From Ferrovibrio sp. MS7 (lineage in GTDB: Bacteria > Pseudomonadota > Alphaproteobacteria > Ferrovibrionales > Ferrovibrionaceae), in contig NZ_JBBKBA010000004.1 in NCBI RefSeq assembly GCF_038404985.1, forward strand, positions 62,001 to 126,000: a stretch of DNA of 64,000 nucleotides. Reading direction: 5' to 3'. The notes under the pieces are model-generated. The model saw only the letters and a program-made list of their open reading frames with translations, made no database searches and was not told where the DNA came from. Positions 46,211-57,343 of the stretch are shown one piece after another. The translations under genes were made by a program, and so were the position numbers. How positions within the stretch are numbered: position 1 is the stretch's first letter; every line of letters starts with the position of its first letter.

Positions 46211-47422
46211 ATGGCGAAAATCAAGGTGAAGAACCCCGTCGTCGAGCTCGACGGCGACGAGATGACCCGCATCATCTGGAAGTTCATCAAGGAGAAGCTG
46301 ATCCTCCCCTATCTTGATGTCGACCTGCTCTACTACGATCTCGGCGTCGAATACCGCGACCAGACCAACGACCAGGTGACCATCGATTCCGCCCATGCCA
46401 TCCTGAAGCATGGCGTCGGCGTGAAATGCGCCACCATCACCCCGGACGAACAGCGCGTCGAAGAGTTCAAGCTCAAGGAAATGTGGAAGTCGCCGAACGG
46501 CACCATCCGCAACATCCTCGGCGGCACCATCTTCCGCGAACCGATCATCTGCAAGAACGTGCCGCGCCTGGTGCCGCACTGGAACGACCCGATCGTGGTC
46601 GGCCGCCATGCCTTCGGCGACCAGTACCGCGCCACCGATTTCCGCTTCCCCGGCAAGGGCGTGCTGACCGTCAAGTTCGTCGGCGAAGACGGCAGCGTGA
46701 TCGAGAAGGAAGTGTTCAAGGCCCCGGGTTCGGGCGTCGCCATGGCGATGTACAACCTGGATGACTCGATCCGCGACTTCGCCCGCGCCTCGATGAACTA
46801 CTCGCTGGTGCGCGGCTGGCCGCTGTATCTCTCCACCAAGAACACCATCCTCAAGGCCTATGACGGCCGCTTCAAGGATCTGTTCGAGGAAGTCTACAGC
46901 AAGGAATTCGCCGACCAGTTCAAGAAGGCCGGCATCACCTACGAACACCGCCTGATCGACGACATGGTGGCCTGCGCCATCAAGTGGAGCGGCAAGTTCG
47001 TGTGGGCCTGCAAGAACTACGACGGCGACGTGCAGTCCGACGTGGTGGCTCAAGGGTACGGTTCGCTCGGCCTGATGACCAGCGTGCTGATGACCCCGGA
47101 TGGCAAGACCGTGGAAGCGGAAGCGGCGCATGGCACCGTGACCCGCCACTACCGCGAACACCAGGCTGGCCGCGAGACCTCGACCAACCCGATCGCCTCG
47201 ATCTTCGCCTGGACCCGTGGCCTGATGCATCGCGCCAAGCTGGACAACAACCCGGACCTGGATAAGTTCGCGCACACGCTGGAGAAGGTCTGCGTCGAGA
47301 CGGTGGAAGCCGGCTTCATGACCAAGGACCTGGCGATCCTGATCTCGAAGGATCAGCCCTGGCTGACCACCCAGAAGTTCCTCGACAAGATCGACGAGAA
47401 CCTCAAGGCGGCGCTGAAGTAA
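46211..47422 (+). CDS. icd: isocitrate dehydrogenase (NADP+)
   Basis: A 403-residue TCA-cycle enzyme converting isocitrate to 2-oxoglutarate. [19 protein letters not shown] at the start and [19 protein letters not shown] (substrate loop) identify the eukaryote-like homodimeric NADP type found in alphaproteobacteria, rather than the E. coli type. [14 protein letters not shown] and [14 protein letters not shown] are in place. A GAGGACC ribosome binding site precedes the ATG. It is transcribed alone and ends in a strong terminator. Confidence 0.96.
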   Translation: MAKIKVKNPVVELDGDEMTRIIWKFIKEKLILPYLDVDLLYYDLGVEYRDQTNDQVTIDSAHAILKHGVGVKCATITPDEQRVEEFKLKEMWKSPNGTIRNILGGTIFREPIICKNVPRLVPHWNDPIVVGRHAFGDQYRATDFRFPGKGVLTVKFVGEDGSVIEKEVFKAPGSGVAMAMYNLDDSIRDFARASMNYSLVRGWPLYLSTKNTILKAYDGRFKDLFEEVYSKEFADQFKKAGITYEHRLIDDMVACAIKWSGKFVWACKNYDGDVQSDVVAQGYGSLGLMTSVLMTPDGKTVEAEAAHGTVTRHYREHQAGRETSTNPIASIFAWTRGLMHRAKLDNNPDLDKFAHTLEKVCVETVEAGFMTKDLAILISKDQPWLTTQKFLDKIDENLKAALK

Positions 47423-47470
47423 GCCTATCCAACTTCACGTCTGGCCCGCCCCACGGGCCAGTAGACAAGA

Positions 47471-47501
47471 ACGCCCCGGCCGCAAGACCGGGGCGTTTTT
47501 T
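47471..47501 (+). terminator. Rho-independent terminator of icd
   Basis: Stem ACGCCCCGG/CCGGGGCGT (47471-47479, 47488-47496) with an 8-base loop and TTTTTT. It is 48 bases after the icd stop codon and close in sequence to the terminator at 1406. Confidence 0.88.
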
Positions 47502-47515
47502 GTTGGCACACCTGG

Positions 47516-48679
47516 TTATGCCGCGTCGCGGCCATCAGCATCCAGGCCAAGCGCCAGACGACCTGCAAGACGCTGCTGCGGCAATTGGGTGAACGGGTGA
47601 TACCGTGCTGCCTGCAGGTCACGGAACAGTCGTTCAATGCGGTTGGCGCGGTAGAAGGCACTCCCTCCGGCAGCATCCAGCGCCAGACTGGCAGCATCGA
47701 GCAGATGCTGGGTCATCACGCGCTTCAGCGTCAACACTTGCGCCGAGGTTGCGGGCGCTGGCCGAGCGTTGTCGCCCAGTTCCAGCAGGGCATCATGCGC
47801 TGCCGCCATGCCGGCCATGGCAGCCCCCAGTGCCCCGATCTGCAGCTGTGTATCAGCATCGGCGCGGCGCTTCACCGCCATGTCGATCACCTCCTGCTGC
47901 AGCCGCTCGGCAACGCCACGATAGACGCTATAGATCAGCGGGAACGCGATCTTGGTGACGAGGTGGAAAAACGGATGCCACTGCCCGGCAGTACGGCGCA
48001 CAGCAATCGCCGCCTCCGGCACGAACACATTTTCCAGCACCACATCCTGCGAGCCGCTGGCGCGCATGCCGAGCGTCTGCCAGGTGCGCTCGATACGCAG
48101 GCCTTCGCTCCGCATCGGAATCGCAGCATGCAATACTGTGTCCCCAGTCACGGCCATGGTCATCAGCAGATCGCCGGCTTCTGCGCCGCTGACAAAACGC
48201 TTGCGGCCGGAAATCCTGAAACCGCCCTCCACTGCCTTCGCTTCGCCGGACCCGTTGAGCCAGTCGTTGCCGCCGGTCGAGAGCAGCATCAGTTGCTCGG
48301 AGGCAATACGCTTGAGCAGGCCATCAACCGGTGCCTTCTCATGCTGCCAGCGCCAGACGGCAGCCGCCATCGGGTGCATGTGCATGGCCAGCGCCAGCGC
48401 GGTGCCGCTGCAATGGCGGCCCAGTTCGCGCAGGCAATCGGCAAGGTCACGGTAACTGGCGCCACCACCGCCGAGTTCAAGCGGCACACCGGCGGACAGC
48501 ACCCGAGCGGCCTTCAATGCGGCGAAGTTATCGGCCGCGAAGCGATCCCCGGCGTCAAGATCAGCGGCCCGGCGGGCAAAGTCGCGCCCCAGCTCTGACG
48601 TGCAATCGAATAGGGCCTGCCCCGCCAGCGCCGAGCCAGTCACGGTTGACTTGTGTTGATTCAAATTCGCAATACTCAT
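47516..48679 (-). CDS. acyl-CoA dehydrogenase family protein
   Basis: A 387-residue flavoprotein of the acyl-CoA dehydrogenase fold. The N-terminal helical domain includes LGGGGASYRDLADCLREL, and the mid beta domain has SGRKRFVSGAEAGDLL and TLGMRASGSQDVVLENVFVP. The C-terminal helices include AGGSAFYRANRIERLFRDLQAARYHP, as in the DszC/HpaB-like oxygenase branch. It may be a flavin-dependent monooxygenase rather than a true dehydrogenase. The ATG at 48679 has AAGGACC. It faces an HxlR-family regulator, its likely repressor. Confidence 0.87.
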   Translation of the reverse strand: MSIANLNQHKSTVTGSALAGQALFDCTSELGRDFARRAADLDAGDRFAADNFAALKAARVLSAGVPLELGGGGASYRDLADCLRELGRHCSGTALALAMHMHPMAAAVWRWQHEKAPVDGLLKRIASEQLMLLSTGGNDWLNGSGEAKAVEGGFRISGRKRFVSGAEAGDLLMTMAVTGDTVLHAAIPMRSEGLRIERTWQTLGMRASGSQDVVLENVFVPEAAIAVRRTAGQWHPFFHLVTKIAFPLIYSVYRGVAERLQQEVIDMAVKRRADADTQLQIGALGAAMAGMAAAHDALLELGDNARPAPATSAQVLTLKRVMTQHLLDAASLALDAAGGSAFYRANRIERLFRDLQAARYHPFTQLPQQRLAGRLALGLDADGRDAA

Positions 48680-48745
48680 GGGTATCTGGTCCTTATGGGA
48701 ATGGTTACGGGCGCGGGACATTGGCCGGGAGTCGGCTCGCGCTAA

Positions 48746-48762
48746 AGTTCAAATTTGGAACT
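48746..48762. promoter_or_regulatory. HxlR operator candidate
   Basis: AGTTC-AAATTTG-GAACT is a perfect five-base inverted repeat around an AT core between the divergent acyl-CoA dehydrogenase and HxlR genes, 36 bases before the latter. Confidence 0.5.
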
Positions 48763-48797
48763 AGGCACGGCTGGCGGTTCGCGATAAATGTGGCAGC

Positions 48798-49532
48798 ATG
48801 GCCATGCGATACGGAACATTCTGCCCGGCGGCGAAAGCCGCCGAGGTGATCATGGGGCGTTGGACTCTGCTGATTCTCAGCGAGATGATGCTCGGCAGCG
48901 AGCGCTTCTCGGATATTCAGCATGGTGTACCGCTGATGCCGCGCAGCCTGCTGGCGCGGCGGCTGAAAGAGCTGGAGCAGAATGGCCTGATCCGACGCGA
49001 GGCGATCACAGGTGGCCGTGGCAACCGCTACCTGCTCACCCCTGCCGGCGATGGCCTGCGGCCACTGATCGATCAATTGGTGAATTGGGGACAGGAATGG
49101 CGGATGCCATTTCTGGACAAGCGCGACCGCAATGTCAGCTATCTGATGTGGAGCGTGCGGCGCATGGTGCTGGCGCAGTTGACGCCGCAGGATAATGCGG
49201 TGATCGGCTTCGAATTCACCAACCTGCCGCGCCGCGACCATAAGCTGCGGCAATGGTGGCTGGTGTTGCGCGAGGGCAATGCCGATCTCTGCATTACCGA
49301 TATGGGCTTCGAGCCGGGGCTGATGCTGCATGCCGATCTCGAGGCATTCACCCAAGTGGTGATGGGCCTGGCCAGCCTGGCTGAAGCGCGGCGGCAAGGC
49401 AGCATTCGGATCAACGGCGATGCCGGCCTGATGGCGCGGCTGGCCGGCTGGCTGCGCCTCGCCGAACCGCCACGGCCGAATTTTCCGGTCTTCTCGCGCC
49501 CGGATGACGACAGCAAGGCTTGCGTTGCCTGA
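48798..49532 (+). CDS. HxlR-family regulator with C-terminal SCP2-like domain
   Basis: A 244-residue regulator. Residues 1-100 form the HxlR winged helix (FCPAAKAAEVIMGRWTLLILSEM...GSERFSDIQHGVPLMPRSLLARRLKELEQNGLI in parts). The remainder is a sterol-carrier-like ligand domain (LCITDMGFEPGLMLHADLEAFTQVVMG). This fusion is common in proteobacterial regulators of small redox genes. Two ATGs (48798, 48804) are possible. The regulator probably controls the divergent acyl-CoA dehydrogenase-like gene. Confidence 0.88.
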   Translation: MAMRYGTFCPAAKAAEVIMGRWTLLILSEMMLGSERFSDIQHGVPLMPRSLLARRLKELEQNGLIRREAITGGRGNRYLLTPAGDGLRPLIDQLVNWGQEWRMPFLDKRDRNVSYLMWSVRRMVLAQLTPQDNAVIGFEFTNLPRRDHKLRQWWLVLREGNADLCITDMGFEPGLMLHADLEAFTQVVMGLASLAEARRQGSIRINGDAGLMARLAGWLRLAEPPRPNFPVFSRPDDDSKACVA

Positions 49533-49582
49533 ACCCCGGCAAGCGACAGACAGCCCAGAGCAAAAAACAGGCAAACAAAAAA

Positions 49583-49610
49583 AGCCCGGCGGGATCGCTC
49601 CCGCCGGGCT
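49583..49610. terminator. bidirectional Rho-independent terminator
   Basis: The 12-base stem AGCCCGGCGGGA/TCCCGCCGGGCT with a TCGC loop is flanked by a T-rich tail on the plus side and a long A-run on the other, so it can end both the HxlR transcript and the cold-shock gene transcript. Confidence 0.88.
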
Positions 49611-49639
49611 CTTATTTTTCAGCGCGAGGCTGAAGCGGC

Positions 49640-49846
49640 TTAGAGCAGCTTCAGGTTCGCGGCCGAGGACTTGCCACGCTCCGTGACAATGTCATAGCTC
49701 AGCTTCTGACCGTCCTTCAGACCGGTCAGGCCAGCGCGCTCGACGGCCGAGATATGAACGAACACGTCGCTGCCGCCAGCTTCCGGCTGGATGAAGCCGT
49801 AGCCCTTGGTGCCGTTGAACCACTTGACCGTGCCTTTGTTGGACAT
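49640..49846 (-). CDS. cspA: cold-shock domain protein
   Basis: A 68-residue single-stranded nucleic acid chaperone of the CspA family with RNP1 KGYGFI and RNP2 VFVHI and the classical start KGTVKWFNGTKGYGFIQPE. AAGGAGA precedes the ATG. The 267 bases upstream are gene-free and may include a long regulated 5' leader, as in other csp genes. Which paralogue it is cannot be told; some members are not cold-induced. Confidence 0.94.
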   Translation of the reverse strand: MSNKGTVKWFNGTKGYGFIQPEAGGSDVFVHISAVERAGLTGLKDGQKLSYDIVTERGKSSAANLKLL

Positions 49847-50046
49847 GGTGTCTCCTTAATCGTCTCGTGTTAAAGGGCGCCAGGCAACTCTGCCTGCCGC
49901 GTCATACGTCATGTAGGGTAGGGTAGGCTCGGCGCTCGATCAGAGCGTTTGGAGAGCAGGCCGAACCGGTAGAGCGGAATGACCTCATCACAATCGCCTC
50001 TGCCGGCAACAATTTCAAGTGCTTCGCTGCCGGCAAAAAAAGTATT

Positions 50047-50067
50047 TGAGAATGATTTGCAATTTCA
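50047..50067. promoter_or_regulatory. Fur/Irr-like box
   Basis: The 21-base stretch beginning TGAGAATGATTTGC matches the classical Fur consensus at 16 of 21 positions, with the best fit in the left half. It ends 46 bases before the start codon of the gene at 50114, within a locally AT-rich promoter region. Confidence 0.5.
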
Positions 50068-50113
50068 TGTGAGCGGCGTATGATCGGGCTCCCACCCACC
50101 CGAGGGAGTCGCC

Positions 50114-50629
50114 ATGCCGATGCCGTTCATCGAACCGAGTTACCCGGTCAACACCGAGGTCGCCGCGTTGCGGACGGCGGAATTATTCGGCATGGCGGCT
50201 TTCCGGCTGTGGGCCGCCCCCTACCTGGAACCCGAGCTCGAGCATCCCGACTGGCGCCAGGGCTTCGCGGCCGCCGGTATCGGCTGCGGCGGCTTAGGGG
50301 GATTCGACACCCTGATGCTGCTGCTCACTTCCGCCGTCGTGCGGCCACTGGAAGCGCGCTGCCTGACCTGCAAATCCTTGAGCGGCGACGAGGGCCTGTT
50401 CCTGCAACTGCTCTCCCACCTGCAGCAAAGCCGCGCCGACCTGGCCGCCGCCGTGCTGGGGCAATGGCTGCCGCCCGCCGCCGTGCGCGTGGCGCTGGAA
50501 CCGGCCGAGGCGCTGGCCGAGGCCATGGCCGGCGCCGGCCTGATGCTGCCGCGCCGCCGTGCGCTTGATGCAACGGATCAGGTGCTGCACAGCCTGCATG
50601 CTGGGCCGCAGCTCGTCTGGGTACATTAG
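50114..50629 (+). CDS. uncharacterised 171-aa protein, possibly iron-regulated
   Basis: A soluble, helical, 171-residue protein that I do not recognise. It has a Gly-rich patch (GIGCGGLGG, 55-63), a C83-L-T-C86 pair, and a leucine/alanine-rich C-terminal half (about 92-150) with no signal peptide or membrane helix. GGGAG gives a good ribosome binding site, so it is probably real. A Fur/Irr-like box upstream suggests expression under iron limitation. It could be a haem- or iron-related accessory factor, but that rests on the promoter alone. Confidence 0.7.
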   Translation: MPMPFIEPSYPVNTEVAALRTAELFGMAAFRLWAAPYLEPELEHPDWRQGFAAAGIGCGGLGGFDTLMLLLTSAVVRPLEARCLTCKSLSGDEGLFLQLLSHLQQSRADLAAAVLGQWLPPAAVRVALEPAEALAEAMAGAGLMLPRRRALDATDQVLHSLHAGPQLVWVH

Positions 50630-50650
50630 ATTTATGCAATAAAATTATTA

Positions 50651-50681
50651 AATTCATATATTTATTATAAATATATGAATT
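50651..50681. repeat. perfect 15-base AT-only palindrome
   Basis: AATTCATATATTTAT (50651-50665) and its exact reverse complement (50667-50681) flank a single T. It lies between two convergent genes (ends at 50629 and 50693). There is almost no G or C, in a GC-rich genome. It may be a transcription barrier or cruciform. Confidence 0.85.
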
Positions 50682-50692
50682 GATGAATTACT

Positions 50693-51601
50693 TTAAGACG
50701 ACGTGCCTTCGAGCAGGCCGCGGGCCTCCGCGAAGCCCTCACCTATCAGATCAAAGAAGGCCCGCACCCGGGCGGTGCGGCGCAGATCGGTATGGGTGAC
50801 GATCCAGAGTTCGCGGCCCAAAGCGGCCACGGGTGCCTCGGTCAGCCGGGCCAGATCCGGCTCCGGATCGCCGAGATAGCAGGGCAGCACCGCCACCCCC
50901 ATGCCGGCTTTGACGGCGACGAACTGGTTCAGCAGGCTGGATGACCGGTAGACGAAGGCGGCTTCCGGCGCCCGTGCGTTGAGCCAATCGGCGGCGTTGA
51001 TACCGCTCATCCCCTGCTCCCAGCCGATCAGCGGCAGGCCTTCCAGGCTCTCCGGCTCCGGGCCCAGCCGGGGCAGCCCGGCCACCAGCTCGCGCTTGCC
51101 AAACAGGGTCCAGCCGATGGTGCCGAGCCGGCGGCCATGCAGGTCGCCCTCCCTGGGGCGCAGCGCCCGAAGCGCCACATCGGCCTCGCGGCGGGAGAGA
51201 CTTAAGATCCGGTTGTCCACCGCTAGTTCCACCTGGATGCCGGGATGCAGGCAGCGGAAGCGGCCGATCAGCGGGGTGAGGATGCGGAAGCCCAGCGTCT
51301 CGGAAGCCGTCACCCGCAGCCGACCGGTGAGCTGCTGGTCATGGCCAAGGATCTCGCGGTCCAGCGCCGCCGCCTCGGTCTCGATCCGCTCGGCGCTGGC
51401 CGCCATGCGCTCGCCGGCCTCGGTGGGGGCATAGGCGCCGGCCGGCAGCCGCTCGAACAACCGCACGCCCATTTCCTCCTCCAGGGCGGCCAGCCGGCGA
51501 AACGCCGTGGAATGGTTCACCCCCAGCGCCTTGGCCGCCCCGGTCAGGTTGCCTGCACGGACCACCGCCAGCACCAGCCGCAGATCATTCCAGTCCTGCA
51601 T
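50693..51601 (-). CDS. LysR-family regulator
   Basis: A 302-residue LysR regulator. The N-terminal winged helix (LRLVLAVVRAGNLTGAAKALGVNHSTAFRRLAALEEEMGVRLFER in part) and the effector domain beginning LTGRLRVTASETLGFRILTPLI place it with LysR proteins of the AphB/DsdC-like kind. The ATG at 51601 has GAGGGG; the open frame extends 18 codons further without support. Divergent from a DoxX gene, with a dyad between them. Confidence 0.9.
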   Translation of the reverse strand: MQDWNDLRLVLAVVRAGNLTGAAKALGVNHSTAFRRLAALEEEMGVRLFERLPAGAYAPTEAGERMAASAERIETEAAALDREILGHDQQLTGRLRVTASETLGFRILTPLIGRFRCLHPGIQVELAVDNRILSLSRREADVALRALRPREGDLHGRRLGTIGWTLFGKRELVAGLPRLGPEPESLEGLPLIGWEQGMSGINAADWLNARAPEAAFVYRSSSLLNQFVAVKAGMGVAVLPCYLGDPEPDLARLTEAPVAALGRELWIVTHTDLRRTARVRAFFDLIGEGFAEARGLLEGTSS

Positions 51602-51627
51602 ACCCCTCACCCCACCCAAATGGCTTG

Positions 51628-51643
51628 CTTGCATATACGCAAG
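51628..51643. promoter_or_regulatory. LysR-type box
   Basis: CTTGC-ATATAC-GCAAG is a perfect inverted repeat with an AT-rich centre, 27 bases upstream of the LysR start. It lies on the side facing the DoxX gene, as expected for a LysR autoregulatory and activation site. Confidence 0.55.
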
Positions 51644-51748
51644 TATAGTTTCCAAATTTGTCGATGGATTTGCAAGATTATCCGCCCTTATTTGAGGTCA
51701 TCGAGTTCACCCCCACCCGTTCAAGCCCCCCCTTCAAGGAGACCTGTC

Positions 51749-52186
51749 ATGCTCAGCTTCCTGCAAAACCCCACTCCCGCCCAGCGCGAAGCCGGCATCG
51801 GCCTGCTGCGCATCAGCCTCGGCGTCATGTTCCTGGCCCATGGCCTGCTGCTGAAGGTGCTGACCTTCGGCATGGCCGGCACCGCCGGCTTCTTCGTTTC
51901 GCTCGGTCTGCCGGCCTGGACCGCCTATGCCACTGCCGGCGGCGAGATCATCGGCGGCGTGCTGCTGATCCTCGGGATCCTGACCCGCCCGGTGGCGCTG
52001 GCCCTCACCCCGATCCTGCTCGGCGCCCTGGTGGTGCATGCCGGCAATGGCTGGGTGTTCAGCGCGCCGAATGGCGGCTGGGAATATCCGGCCTATCTGG
52101 TGGTGCTGACCCTGGCCCAGGCCCTGCTCGGCACCGGCGCCTTCGCCGTCAGCTTCGGCCGCGCCAGCCGCCCGGTCACGGCCTAA
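51749..52186 (+). CDS. DoxX-family membrane protein
   Basis: A 145-residue protein with four hydrophobic helices. LLRISLGVMFLAHGLLLKVLTFG at the start, GLPAWTAYATAGGEIIGGVLLILGI, and LVVHAGNGWVFSAPNGGWEYPAYLVV are diagnostic of DoxX. Members are linked to thiosulfate:quinone oxidoreductase or to redox homeostasis. AAGGAG lies at the proper distance from ATG 51749. It is probably controlled by the divergent LysR protein. Confidence 0.9.
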   Translation: MLSFLQNPTPAQREAGIGLLRISLGVMFLAHGLLLKVLTFGMAGTAGFFVSLGLPAWTAYATAGGEIIGGVLLILGILTRPVALALTPILLGALVVHAGNGWVFSAPNGGWEYPAYLVVLTLAQALLGTGAFAVSFGRASRPVTA

Positions 52187-52206
52187 GGTTCGTCCTGCAA
52201 TAAAAA

Positions 52207-52235
52207 AAGACAGCGGCTTTCAAAGCCGCTGTCTT
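52207..52235 (-). terminator. hairpin terminator between DoxX and the HEPN-like gene
   Basis: A 14-base stem (AAGACAGCGGCTTT and its complement) closes over a single-base loop. The long A-run at 52202-52208 becomes a T-run on the minus strand, so it best serves minus-strand transcripts but can also hinder read-through from doxX. Confidence 0.65.
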
Positions 52236-52400
52236 AAGCTATTCAGTCACCGGCCCTGTGCCAGTGCTTATTAAAGGCCTAGATAAACTTGTTAATGCTC
52301 CCGAATGAGCTAAAGACCATATAAAAAATCCATCCAACTAAATAAAACTTGTATGTACGGAAATACAGTCCTCCGAGACTGCCTTCCCAATCATCTTTTC

Positions 52401-52967
52401 TTATTCGGATGATAGTTTCTGCGCATTGAGCCCCTTCTTAACAAGAGCAACAAAATCATCTTTCAATTTCTGAATATTATTCGCAAGAGTAATTAAATCC
52501 TTCGTTGGCATATCAACCCGCAGGTAGCGAAGAGTCTTCTTTGCTGTCACTTCAAACCTGGTTGGCTGTTGAGCATTTTCTAAGTGCCAAACATCATGCA
52601 CGGCTCGGTTTCTCTGTTCGCTAAGGCCTATCACTCTTTCCTTGAAAAATTTTTCCAACTCTTTGCAGGCTTTTGAATCGAAAGAGGTCTGCTTCATCAA
52701 TGAGAGCAGGGCATTTGATTTTGGTCCAACGCCAATCATTTGTGCGGTGAAGCAAGCAGCTATTTCTTCATCGAGATCGGCTATGAAGGCGCTTGTTACA
52801 TCTATCGCCGCTTCAAATTCGTTCCAATTCGCAGCTACCCGACCAATAGCAGCATAATGGGCTGCCCTATCTAGACCGTCAGCCATGCTTTTGAGTATTG
52901 CGGGGTCAGTTGGCGCGATTTGGCTTAATAGAGTTGGCGGAAACTCTCCTTGATCGTTGTGTGTCAT
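52401..52967 (-). CDS. HEPN-like protein of unknown function (188 aa)
   Basis: An all-helical 188-residue protein in markedly AT-rich DNA. The stretch IGRVAANWNEFEAAID...CFTAQMIGVGPKSNALLSLM and SEQRNRAVHDVWHLE matches a widespread uncharacterised family. R119-x4-H124 (RNRAVH) is the Rx4-6H motif of HEPN ribonucleases. HEPN proteins often act as toxins or in phage defence. There is no nucleotidyltransferase partner next to it. GGGGAAAAG precedes the ATG. A tiny zinc-ribbon ORF upstream overlaps its start. RNase activity is inferred only. Confidence 0.68.
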   Translation of the reverse strand: MTHNDQGEFPPTLLSQIAPTDPAILKSMADGLDRAAHYAAIGRVAANWNEFEAAIDVTSAFIADLDEEIAACFTAQMIGVGPKSNALLSLMKQTSFDSKACKELEKFFKERVIGLSEQRNRAVHDVWHLENAQQPTRFEVTAKKTLRYLRVDMPTKDLITLANNIQKLKDDFVALVKKGLNAQKLSSE

Positions 52968-53073
52968 TATGTCTTTTCCCCATCGAGTCTGACAAAGAAT
53001 ACAACGATGCGCACTTCTTAGTGCACCAATGTTCAGTATTGGGTACCACTCGATTGCAATTAAGGCACTGCAT
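52906..53073 (-). CDS. possible 55-aa zinc-ribbon protein overlapping the HEPN-like gene
   Basis: A short ORF whose first 21 residues have C3-x2-C6-x10-C17-x3-C21 (CLNCNRVV...WCTKKC). This is the knuckle pattern of a treble-clef/zinc-ribbon, followed by a basic Ser/Arg/Asn-rich tail. It overlaps the first 62 bases of the HEPN-like gene in another frame. The Cys pattern is unlikely to arise by chance, but no ribosome binding site precedes the ATG at 53073. It may be a partner of the HEPN protein or a remnant. Confidence 0.35.
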   Translation of the reverse strand: MQCLNCNRVVPNTEHWCTKKCASLYSLSDSMGKRHNDTQRSRRVSANSIKPNRAN

Positions 53074-53189
53074 TTTGCGTGTGCAAAATTCTACGCCTAA
53101 AAATGCAAAAAACGATAGAGAACTGAAAGTGTCATTGAAATCATTGAGATGTGTACTGATTTGAAGATTACGCCCTTTTCTTTTGCGTT

Positions 53190-54365
53190 TTAGGTCGTCG
53201 GCACGCCGTCCGCCCGCTCCTGCTGTCGGGCAATGGCGACGCGGTTGATCTGCTCGCGGATATCGGGGTGGATTTCCAAGAGCCGCTCGAATTCCGCCAC
53301 CCCAAGCGCGAGCAGCCGGCATTCCGTCAGGCTGCGCACGGTGGCGGTGCGGCGGGTATGGCGCAGCAGCGCGACCTCGCCGAAATGCTGGCCCTCGCTC
53401 AGCACCACCGGGTTGGGCTTGATATCGACCTCGACCTCGCCGGCCATGATGAAGAACATCGCCTCGGCGCGATCATCCTTGCGCACAATCACCGTGCCGG
53501 CTGGCACCACCTGGGGCCGCAGCAGGCCGGCAATCTCGGCGATGTTGGTGGCATTGAGATGGGCGAAGATCGGCAGGGCAGCCACGGCGCGCCAGGTGAC
53601 GATGAATTCGCGCCGCTTGATCTCTTCCGCGAAACCGGAGGCAAGCAAACCGGCGGGGATGGCGAACATGGCGATGCCGAGCAGCATGACGAAGCCACCG
53701 AACAATTTGCCCAAGGCCGTCACCGGCACCATGTCGCCATAGCCGACCGTGCCCATGGTGACGATGCCCCACCACAGCGCATGCGGGATCGAGGCGAAGA
53801 TCTGCGGCTGTGCCTGGCGCTCGAGCACATACATGACGCAGGAAGCCATCACCAGCAGCACGCCCAGTGCCAGGAAGCCGGCGATCAGCGGCCGTGCCTG
53901 GCCGCGCAGCACGGTGGCGACCAGGGCCAGGCCCGGCACATAGCGCACCAGCTTGAACAGGGTGAGCATTTCCAGCACCAGGAACCAATCCTGCGGCAGC
54001 GGGATGATCAGGTTGATCCAGAACGGCAGGATCACCAGCAGATCGACGATGCCGGCCAGCGAGCGCAGGTAGCGCAGCCGCATGGTGCGGTCCTGAATGC
54101 GCAGCTCGCCGGCATATTCCGGCGCCACCCAGATGCGCAGCAGATATTCGATGGTGAACAGCAGGTCGGTGGCTTCGCGGGCACGATCCAGCAGCGCAAT
54201 GGCGCGCGCATCCATTTCCGGCATCGTCACCAGCAGGATGGCGATGGCGCAAGCCAGCACCGCCACCAGGATGAGCGTGGAAATAATGCGATGCCCAGCC
54301 GAGGGCATCTCCCGGCCATCGGCCAGAAGATCGAAACAGCGCCGACGCCAGGTCAGCGCCGTCAT
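53190..54365 (-). CDS. cyclic nucleotide-gated potassium channel (MlotiK1-like)
   Basis: A 391-residue channel subunit. Six membrane segments (about 25-235) include a voltage-sensor-like domain with Arg residues, the K+ selectivity filter TVGYGD in HALWWGIVTMGTVGYGDMVPV, and an S6 helix. A C-terminal cyclic-nucleotide-binding domain (about 275-375) has GEVEVDIKPNPVVLSEGQHFGEVALLRHTRRTATV in part. This is the architecture of Mesorhizobium MlotiK1. The ATG at 54365 is chosen; a GTG at 54377 is possible. It lies 37 bases downstream of alaS on the same strand. Confidence 0.9.
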   Translation of the reverse strand: MTALTWRRRCFDLLADGREMPSAGHRIISTLILVAVLACAIAILLVTMPEMDARAIALLDRAREATDLLFTIEYLLRIWVAPEYAGELRIQDRTMRLRYLRSLAGIVDLLVILPFWINLIIPLPQDWFLVLEMLTLFKLVRYVPGLALVATVLRGQARPLIAGFLALGVLLVMASCVMYVLERQAQPQIFASIPHALWWGIVTMGTVGYGDMVPVTALGKLFGGFVMLLGIAMFAIPAGLLASGFAEEIKRREFIVTWRAVAALPIFAHLNATNIAEIAGLLRPQVVPAGTVIVRKDDRAEAMFFIMAGEVEVDIKPNPVVLSEGQHFGEVALLRHTRRTATVRSLTECRLLALGVAEFERLLEIHPDIREQINRVAIARQQERADGVPTT

Positions 54366-54402
54366 GGCGTTACGCACCCATCACGTTATGCACCCCAATT
54401 CG

Positions 54403-57048
<2,646 letters not shown>

Positions 57049-57343
57049 ACGCTTCCCCTGATCCCAAAATCCCGATAGCTGCACCTGCGGGTGCCGGCCG
57101 GGCCGGTTCCGCCCTGCCCCGGCACTCAAGCCGAGAGGACGCAACTGCCGGAACGGCAACGCTTTTTCCGCTGCCGGCAGCCCCAATGGGCAGCCCGCAG
57201 CCGGACCGCAGTTTTTACCGCTTCAAGACAACACCTGTCCAGGGCAAATGTTCCGGGAGTGTTTCGGGTGGGAACGGGGGGGCAGTCCCTATAAGTTAAT
57301 TATTCGATCTTTATCAAACTACCTACGGCGAGGAGAGAACTAA

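Noticed and set aside
45824-47275. A 483-codon minus-strand frame opposite icd.
   Set aside because: icd is certain on the other strand. The translation has no family features.
52898-53164. An 88-codon plus-strand frame in the AT-rich islet.
   Set aside because: No ribosome binding site or recognisable feature; the minus-strand zinc-knuckle and HEPN-like frames fit better.
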